Positions 60,202-64,000 of a stretch of 64,000 nt of DNA are shown here, one piece after another. Every line of letters begins with the position of its first letter. Position 1 is the stretch's first letter. The notes below the pieces were generated by a model. It was not told where the DNA came from, ran no database searches, and saw only the letters and a list, made by a program, of their open reading frames with translations. Source of the stretch: Cryobacterium sp. PH31-O1 (GTDB lineage Bacteria > Actinomycetota > Actinomycetes > Actinomycetales > Microbacteriaceae); contig NZ_JASITB010000006.1 of the NCBI RefSeq assembly GCF_030063455.1, positions 237,850-301,849 on the forward strand. Direction: 5' to 3'. A program made the position numbers and the translations under genes.

Positions 60202-63126
60202 GTGAGTTCATCAGCAGCCGACAACGCCCCCCGGCGCAGCCGAGCCCCGCTAGCAATTACCGCAGCGATTATCGCGGGGTTGGTGATCCTATTCTTTATC
60301 TTCGCCGGACTGTACACGGATGTGTTGTGGTTCGACCAACTCGGGTTCCTGAGCGTGCTGACCACTCAGTGGATCGCGGGCACCGTGCTCTTTCTTATCG
60401 GGTTCGTCGCCATGGCAGTGCCGGTCTGGGTGAGCATTCAGCTGGCCTATCGACTGCGCCCGGTCTACGCGAAGCTCAACTCGCAGCTCGATCGCTACCA
60501 GCAGGTCATCGAGCCGCTGCGCCGCCTCGCGATGTACGGTATCCCCGCCTTGCTCGGCCTGTTTGCCGGTGTGGCCGCAGCCACCCGCTGGCAGACCGTG
60601 CTCATGTGGCTCAACCGCACCGAGACCGGGCGCGTTGACCCGCAGTTCAACTTCGACATTTCCTTCTACCTGATGGACCTGCCGTTCTACCAGGCCGTGC
60701 TCGCCTTCGCATCCGCTGTGGTGCTCATCGCGGCGCTTGTCGCGGTTGCGACCAGCTACCTCTACGGTTCCATTCGGGTATCCGGCCGCGAGGTGCTCAT
60801 CTCCAAGGCCGCGCGCGTACAGATCGCCGTCACTGCGGCCCTCTACCTGCTGCTGCAGGCCGTGAGTATCTGGTTCGACCAGTACTCCACCCTGACCAAC
60901 CAGGGCACGCTCATCACCGGCGCCGGCTACACCGATGTCAACGCGACCATTCCCGGCCGCGCCATCCTCGCCGGCATCGCCGCCGTCGTCGCGCTGCTCT
61001 TCATCCTGACGGCCATTATCGGCCGCTGGCGCCTGCCGGTCATCGGCACCGCGCTGCTGATCGTGTCAAGCCTGCTGATCGGCTCGCTCTACCCCTGGGT
61101 CGTCGAGCGGTTCCAGGTGGAGCCGAGCGCGAAGTCGCTCGAAGCCAAGTACATCGAGCGCAATATCGACCTCACCCGGGATGCTTACGGCGTCGCCGGT
61201 GTCGAAGAGATTCCATACAATGCGAAGACCACCGCGGAGCCTGGCGCCCTGCGCGCCGACGCCGCGACCACCGCAAACATTCGTATTCTCGACCCCGCCC
61301 TGGTCAGCGACTCATTCCGCCAGCTCGAGCAGTTCCGCCAGTACTACCAGTTCCCCGACAACCTGAACGTCGACCGGTACATGATCGACGGAGTGTCTCA
61401 GGACACCGTCGTCGCCGTGCGCGACCTCAACATCGATGGGTTGAACACCGGTAACACCTGGGTCAACTCGAAGACCGTCTACACGCACGGCTACGGCATG
61501 GTGGCCGCCTACGGCAACCAGCGCTCGGTCGACGGCCAGCCGGTGTTCCTCGAGTCAGGCATCCCCACCAGCGGTGCGCTCGGCGACTTTGAACCGCGTA
61601 TCTACTTCGGCGAGACCTCGCCCGAGTACTCCATCGTCGGTGACAAAGACGGCGCCGATCCGATCGAACTCGACTATCCGTCGGGCGAAGAGGGTGCCGG
61701 CCAGACCTACACGACCTTCTCCGGCGACGGTGGACCGAAACTCGACAATGCGTTCAAGAAATTGATTTATGCGCTGAAGTTCCAGTCCGAGCAGATCTTC
61801 CTGGCCGCCTCGGTCAACGACAAGTCAGAGATTCTCTACGATCGTGACCCGGTCACCCGCGTGCAGAAGGTTGCGCCCTACCTGACGCTCGACTCCGATG
61901 CCTACCCCTCCGTCGTTGACGGCCGAGTGATGTGGATCGTTGACGGCTACACCACCTCCGCGAACTACCCCTACTCGACCCCGGTAAGCCTGAGCGAGGC
62001 CATTGCCGACACGCAGACGCCGTCGCAGCCCTACGCGCTGGACAGCATCAACTACCTGCGCAACTCGGTCAAGGCCACCGTCGACGCCTACAGTGGCGAG
62101 GTCACCCTCTATGCCTGGGACGATAAAGAACCCCTGCTGCAGACCTGGCAGAAGATCTTCCCCTCGACCCTCAAGCCCATGAGCGACATGAGTGGCGAAC
62201 TGATGAGCCACGTGCGCTACCCGGCCGACCTGTTCAAGGTGCAGCGTGCCATCCTAGGTCAGTATCACGTCACAGATCCCGGTTCGTTCTACAGCAAGAA
62301 TGACGCCTGGATCTCGCCCAACGACCCGGATTCCCCGCCGACCAACCCCACCCTGCAGCCGCCGTACTACCTCACCATGCAGGTTCCCGGTTCCGACAAG
62401 CCATCGTTCTCGCTGTACACGACCTTCCAGCCGGAAGCCACCGGAGAATCCAGTCGAAATGTGCTCTACGGTTACCTCGCCGTTGACGCCGATGCCGGAG
62501 CTAAAGATGGCGTGCGCGCCGACGGGTACGGACAGCTGAGACTGCTCAACCTGCCCAAGGACGGCACCGTACCCGGCCCCGGCCAGGTGCAGAACGTCTT
62601 CAACGCAGACCCGACCGTCTCGACCGAGCTCAACCTGCTGCGGCAGGGATCGTCGACCGTGCTGAACGGTAACCTGTTGACCCTTCCGGTCGGTGGCGGA
62701 CTGCTCTACGTGCAGCCGGTCTACGTGAAGTCCACCGGTGAAACCAGCTACCCGCTGCTACAGAAGGTGCTCGTGGCTTTCGGCGATCAGATCGCGTTCG
62801 AGGACACCCTCGACGGTGCCCTCGACGTGCTGTTCGGTGGCGATTCGGGTGCGACAGCCGGTGATACGGCCGTTCCGGACGACGCCACGACGAACAATGG
62901 CGGCGGAACAACGACCGAACCCGGCACTGGCGGCACGGACGTGCCGACCGGATCGACCGGTGACGCCGGAACGGATGCCGAGCTCAAGGCCCTGCTCGCC
63001 GTCGCCAAGACGGCGCTCGCCGAGAAGTCGGCGGCTCTGGCCGACGGCAACTTCGCCGACTACGGCACGGCAGACGCCAAGCTGGAAAAGACGATCGCGA
63101 GCATGCTCGCCCTGCTCGGCGAGTAA
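60202..63126 (+). CDS. UPF0182 large membrane protein
   Basis: A 974-aa protein of the actinobacterial/cyanobacterial UPF0182 family. The N-terminal third has about seven helices (including LAITAAIIAGLVILFFIFAG). The C-terminal two-thirds form a large extracytoplasmic region with family features (VDRYMIDGVSQDTVVAVRDL; FHGYGMV-like YTHGYGMVAAYGNQ). A Gly/Thr-rich spacer (about residues 895-925) precedes a short helical end. The GTG start at 60202 follows AAGAGG. The gap 60082-60201 contains a GATCAC/GTGATC hairpin. The function is unknown; linkage to the PDZ protease is conserved. Confidence 0.94.
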   Translation: MSSSAADNAPRRSRAPLAITAAIIAGLVILFFIFAGLYTDVLWFDQLGFLSVLTTQWIAGTVLFLIGFVAMAVPVWVSIQLAYRLRPVYAKLNSQLDRYQQVIEPLRRLAMYGIPALLGLFAGVAAATRWQTVLMWLNRTETGRVDPQFNFDISFYLMDLPFYQAVLAFASAVVLIAALVAVATSYLYGSIRVSGREVLISKAARVQIAVTAALYLLLQAVSIWFDQYSTLTNQGTLITGAGYTDVNATIPGRAILAGIAAVVALLFILTAIIGRWRLPVIGTALLIVSSLLIGSLYPWVVERFQVEPSAKSLEAKYIERNIDLTRDAYGVAGVEEIPYNAKTTAEPGALRADAATTANIRILDPALVSDSFRQLEQFRQYYQFPDNLNVDRYMIDGVSQDTVVAVRDLNIDGLNTGNTWVNSKTVYTHGYGMVAAYGNQRSVDGQPVFLESGIPTSGALGDFEPRIYFGETSPEYSIVGDKDGADPIELDYPSGEEGAGQTYTTFSGDGGPKLDNAFKKLIYALKFQSEQIFLAASVNDKSEILYDRDPVTRVQKVAPYLTLDSDAYPSVVDGRVMWIVDGYTTSANYPYSTPVSLSEAIADTQTPSQPYALDSINYLRNSVKATVDAYSGEVTLYAWDDKEPLLQTWQKIFPSTLKPMSDMSGELMSHVRYPADLFKVQRAILGQYHVTDPGSFYSKNDAWISPNDPDSPPTNPTLQPPYYLTMQVPGSDKPSFSLYTTFQPEATGESSRNVLYGYLAVDADAGAKDGVRADGYGQLRLLNLPKDGTVPGPGQVQNVFNADPTVSTELNLLRQGSSTVLNGNLLTLPVGGGLLYVQPVYVKSTGETSYPLLQKVLVAFGDQIAFEDTLDGALDVLFGGDSGATAGDTAVPDDATTNNGGGTTTEPGTGGTDVPTGSTGDAGTDAELKALLAVAKTALAEKSAALADGNFADYGTADAKLEKTIASMLALLGE

Positions 63127-63145
63127 CGCCACCCGAACGACGTGT

Positions 63146-63180
63146 CGCAAGCCCTCACCCATCTCGGGTGGGGGCTTGCG
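63146..63180 (+). terminator. Hairpin terminator after UPF0182 gene
   Basis: A 15-bp stem (63146-63160 with 63166-63180, one G-T wobble) has a 5-nt loop (ATCTC) and no strong T-tract. It ends 118 bp before the tRNA gene. Confidence 0.65.
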
Positions 63181-63257
63181 GTCGTTCAGGCCGATGGTGT
63201 TTGATGCCCGTATCGATACTATTTTGGCGAAGATGTTGCCATACCGACCTGAAGTGG

Positions 63258-63286
63258 TCGACCGCGCTTTCAGGGTGTGCTAAATT
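63258..63286 (+). promoter_or_regulatory. Candidate promoter for tRNA-fMet
   Basis: TCGACC (63258-63263) and TAAATT (63281-63286) are 17 bp apart. The -10 ends 11 bp before the first base of the mature tRNA, giving a very short 5' leader if used. Confidence 0.4.
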
Positions 63287-63297
63287 TGTACTTGTAG

Positions 63298-63371
63298 CGC
63301 GGGGTGGAGCAGTTCGGTAGCTCGCTGGGCTCATAACCCAGAGGTCGTAGGTTCAAATCCTGCCCCCGCAA
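63298..63371 (+). tRNA. Initiator tRNA-fMet (CAU)
   Basis: A 74-nt cloverleaf with anticodon CAT in the loop CTCATAA, three G-C pairs in the anticodon stem (GGG/CCC), and a T-arm GTAGG-TTCAAAT-CCTGC. The acceptor 5' CGCGGGG faces 3' CCCCGCA, leaving the C1:A72 mismatch that marks initiator tRNA. The 3' CCA is not encoded (CTA follows). Confidence 0.95.
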
Positions 63372-63440
63372 CTAAAAAGTCCAGGTCAGTTAGGTTTTTC
63401 GGTCCCTCATGAGGGAGTGGGAAATGACAGACTCGGCGCA

Positions 63441-63475
63441 AACTCGGCGCGACCATGGTCGCGCCGAGTTTTTTT
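63441..63475 (+). terminator. Strong rho-independent terminator downstream of tRNA-fMet
   Basis: A 14-bp perfect stem (63441-63454 with 63457-63470) centred on CCATGG is followed by seven T. It lies between the tRNA gene and the mobile-element remnants. An ACTCGGCGC word just before it is repeated in the stem. Confidence 0.9.
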
Positions 63476-63542
63476 GTCCCCGCGCCAGGTGCGCCTTGGA
63501 CTACCTCGGCACCGTTCGGGATGCCTCGCGCACCTGTTGTGT

Positions 63543-63778
63543 ATGGACACCCTGCACACGTTCCCCGGACTCGAGCCGGTGCTGACGACCAGTCAACTCG
63601 CCGCCCACCTTGGCGTCCCGTACAGACCATTCACGATCTGCGCCACGCCCACCGCGGTCCGCGCGGCTTCCGAGTGGGCCGCGAGATGCGCTACCGCCTC
63701 TCCGAAGTGCAGCACTGGGTCGAAGCCATGGAGTCGGAAGACCATGCCGCCGACTTCGCCGAAGGCGCCAAACGATGA
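63543..63778 (+). pseudogene. Frameshifted excisionase-like (MerR/HTH_17) gene
   Basis: The first half (ATG 63543: MDTLHTFPGLEPVLTTSQLA, then AHLGVP) is the N-terminal helix-turn-helix of an Xis-type DNA-binding protein. The second half continues in another frame: QTIHDLRHAHRGPRGFRVG, then REMRYRLSEVQHWVEAMES, stopping at 63778. One missing G after CCCG at about 63620 (expected CCCGGTACAG) explains both halves and restores LGVPVQTIHDLR. So the gene carries a single-base deletion, or the assembly an error at that point. The following ATGA joins it to int. Confidence 0.7.
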
Positions 63779-63873
63779 CCGGGCGTGACCGGCTCGAAAT
63801 CGGAACCTACGGAGACCTCAACACCACCCGCATGCCCAGCGGCAACAGTCGAGCCGAGGTTCGGTATCGGGAC
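63775..63873 (+). pseudogene. N-terminal fragment of a tyrosine-type integrase, cut by an IS
   Basis: It starts by ATGA overlap with the xis remnant. It encodes MTGRDRLEIGTYGDLNTTRM and a segment ending in AEVRYRDG, close to the short N-terminal strand pattern of actinobacterial integrases (GTYGDI... ARYRDxxG). The family match stops abruptly where GGGTGTGTCTCAG begins. After that the frame reads unrelated sequence to a stop at 63951. Confidence 0.6.
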
Positions 63874-64000
63874 GGGTGTGTCTCAGTAACGGTGTTTCCG
63901 GCGTTTTTCATTAGTAGGATTCTGCGTTCGGCCAGCGGTCTTGGAAGGTGATGGCGAAGGCGTTGAGAGCTGGCTTCCAACGCATCGTCCAACGAGCTCG
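63874..64000 (-). mobile_element. End of an IS256-family insertion sequence (continues past the window)
   Basis: The element appears to begin near 63874 with a terminus GGGTGTGTCTCAGTAACGG, and its transposase is read leftward from outside the window. Only one end is visible, so neither the exact inverted repeat nor the target duplication can be defined. Confidence 0.6.
63911..64000 (-). CDS. IS256-family transposase, C-terminal 29 aa only
   Basis: Minus-strand frame ending at TAA (63911-63913) encodes a terminal peptide with RWTMRWKPALNAFAITFQDR followed by WPNAESY. It resembles the C-terminus typical of actinobacterial IS256/Mutator transposases. The rest lies beyond the right edge. Confidence 0.65.
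   Translation of the reverse strand, partial: RARWTMRWKPALNAFAITFQDRWPNAESY

Noticed and set aside
63298..63371. Elongator tRNA-Met
   Set aside because: The C1:A72 mismatch and the three G-C pairs of the anticodon stem identify it as the initiator type.
63601..63640. Programmed frameshift in the xis gene
   Set aside because: No slippery heptamer or stimulatory structure is visible at the switch point; a single missing G explains it more simply.

Overview
The window looks like chromosomal DNA from a high-GC Gram-positive bacterium, most likely an actinobacterium of the Microbacteriaceae type (Cryobacterium, Leifsonia or Salinibacterium relatives). The grounds are high GC with GAC/CTG/GCC codon use, frequent GTG starts, ATGA/GTGA stop-start overlaps, and families largely confined to Actinobacteria: DUF3107, DUF3117, the DUF2342 metalloprotease, AdnAB, UPF0182, a DUF222-HNH protein and actinobacterial-type DapD. 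The species cannot be named from sequence alone.

Layout: 1-10019 holds two oligopeptide/dipeptide-type ABC systems. The first is entered mid-operon (permease end, then a double ATPase). The second is lipoprotein, DppB-like permease, DppC-like permease and double ATPase, with an antisense PH-domain gene between the last two. 10158-12112 is typA with a terminator. 12164-15626 is efeUOB (iron uptake) read leftward behind a DtxR/IdeR-like palindrome. 15719-19696 runs rightward: a degenerate MshB/PIG-L deacetylase fused to a membrane domain, a 7Fe ferredoxin, dapC and gltA. 20127-25822 is accessory: a nitronate-monooxygenase-like gene, an HNH protein carrying 41 tandem 9-bp units, intergenic repeats, and a PKD/lipoprotein pair. 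25890-31944 has a penicillin-acylase-like enzyme, divergent dapD and dapE, and a PIG-V-like membrane protein. 32037-37929 holds DUF3117, an O-methyltransferase, tatB, ppk2, mrp, DUF1003, a CBS/MgtE_N protein and a general-stress protein. 37937-44883 has PepP, an EEP phosphodiesterase, a PHP phosphoesterase, a DEAD helicase, a ferritin-like protein and DUF3107. 44979-55415 is a DNA-repair block (adnA-adnB, nudC-uvrD2) interleaved with an antisense pseudokinase-like gene and an orphan E1-like gene. 56294-63126 has a zinc alcohol dehydrogenase, a DUF2342 protease, a PDZ-Lon protease and a UPF0182 membrane protein. An initiator tRNA follows, and then wrecked integrative-element genes (frameshifted xis, int cut by an IS256-family element).

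How the genes fit together: DapC, DapD and DapE are three steps of the succinylase route to meso-diaminopimelate/lysine. EfeU, EfeO and EfeB form one iron importer, and EfeB carries a Tat signal that needs a Tat system (tatB is in the window). AdnA/AdnB, UvrD2 and NudC make a repair/NAD-housekeeping cluster. Gene content, from memory, parallels two M. tuberculosis blocks (Rv1165-Rv1234 and Rv3193-Rv3211), joined here.

No CRISPR array, rRNA operon, or complete phage or defence island was seen. The most unusual items are a set of degenerate 'enzymes' at conserved loci (deacetylase, kinase, E1), two convergent gene pairs whose coding ends overlap by about 140 bp, the 41-unit minisatellite inside the HNH gene, and an over-used GCGGATGC word.
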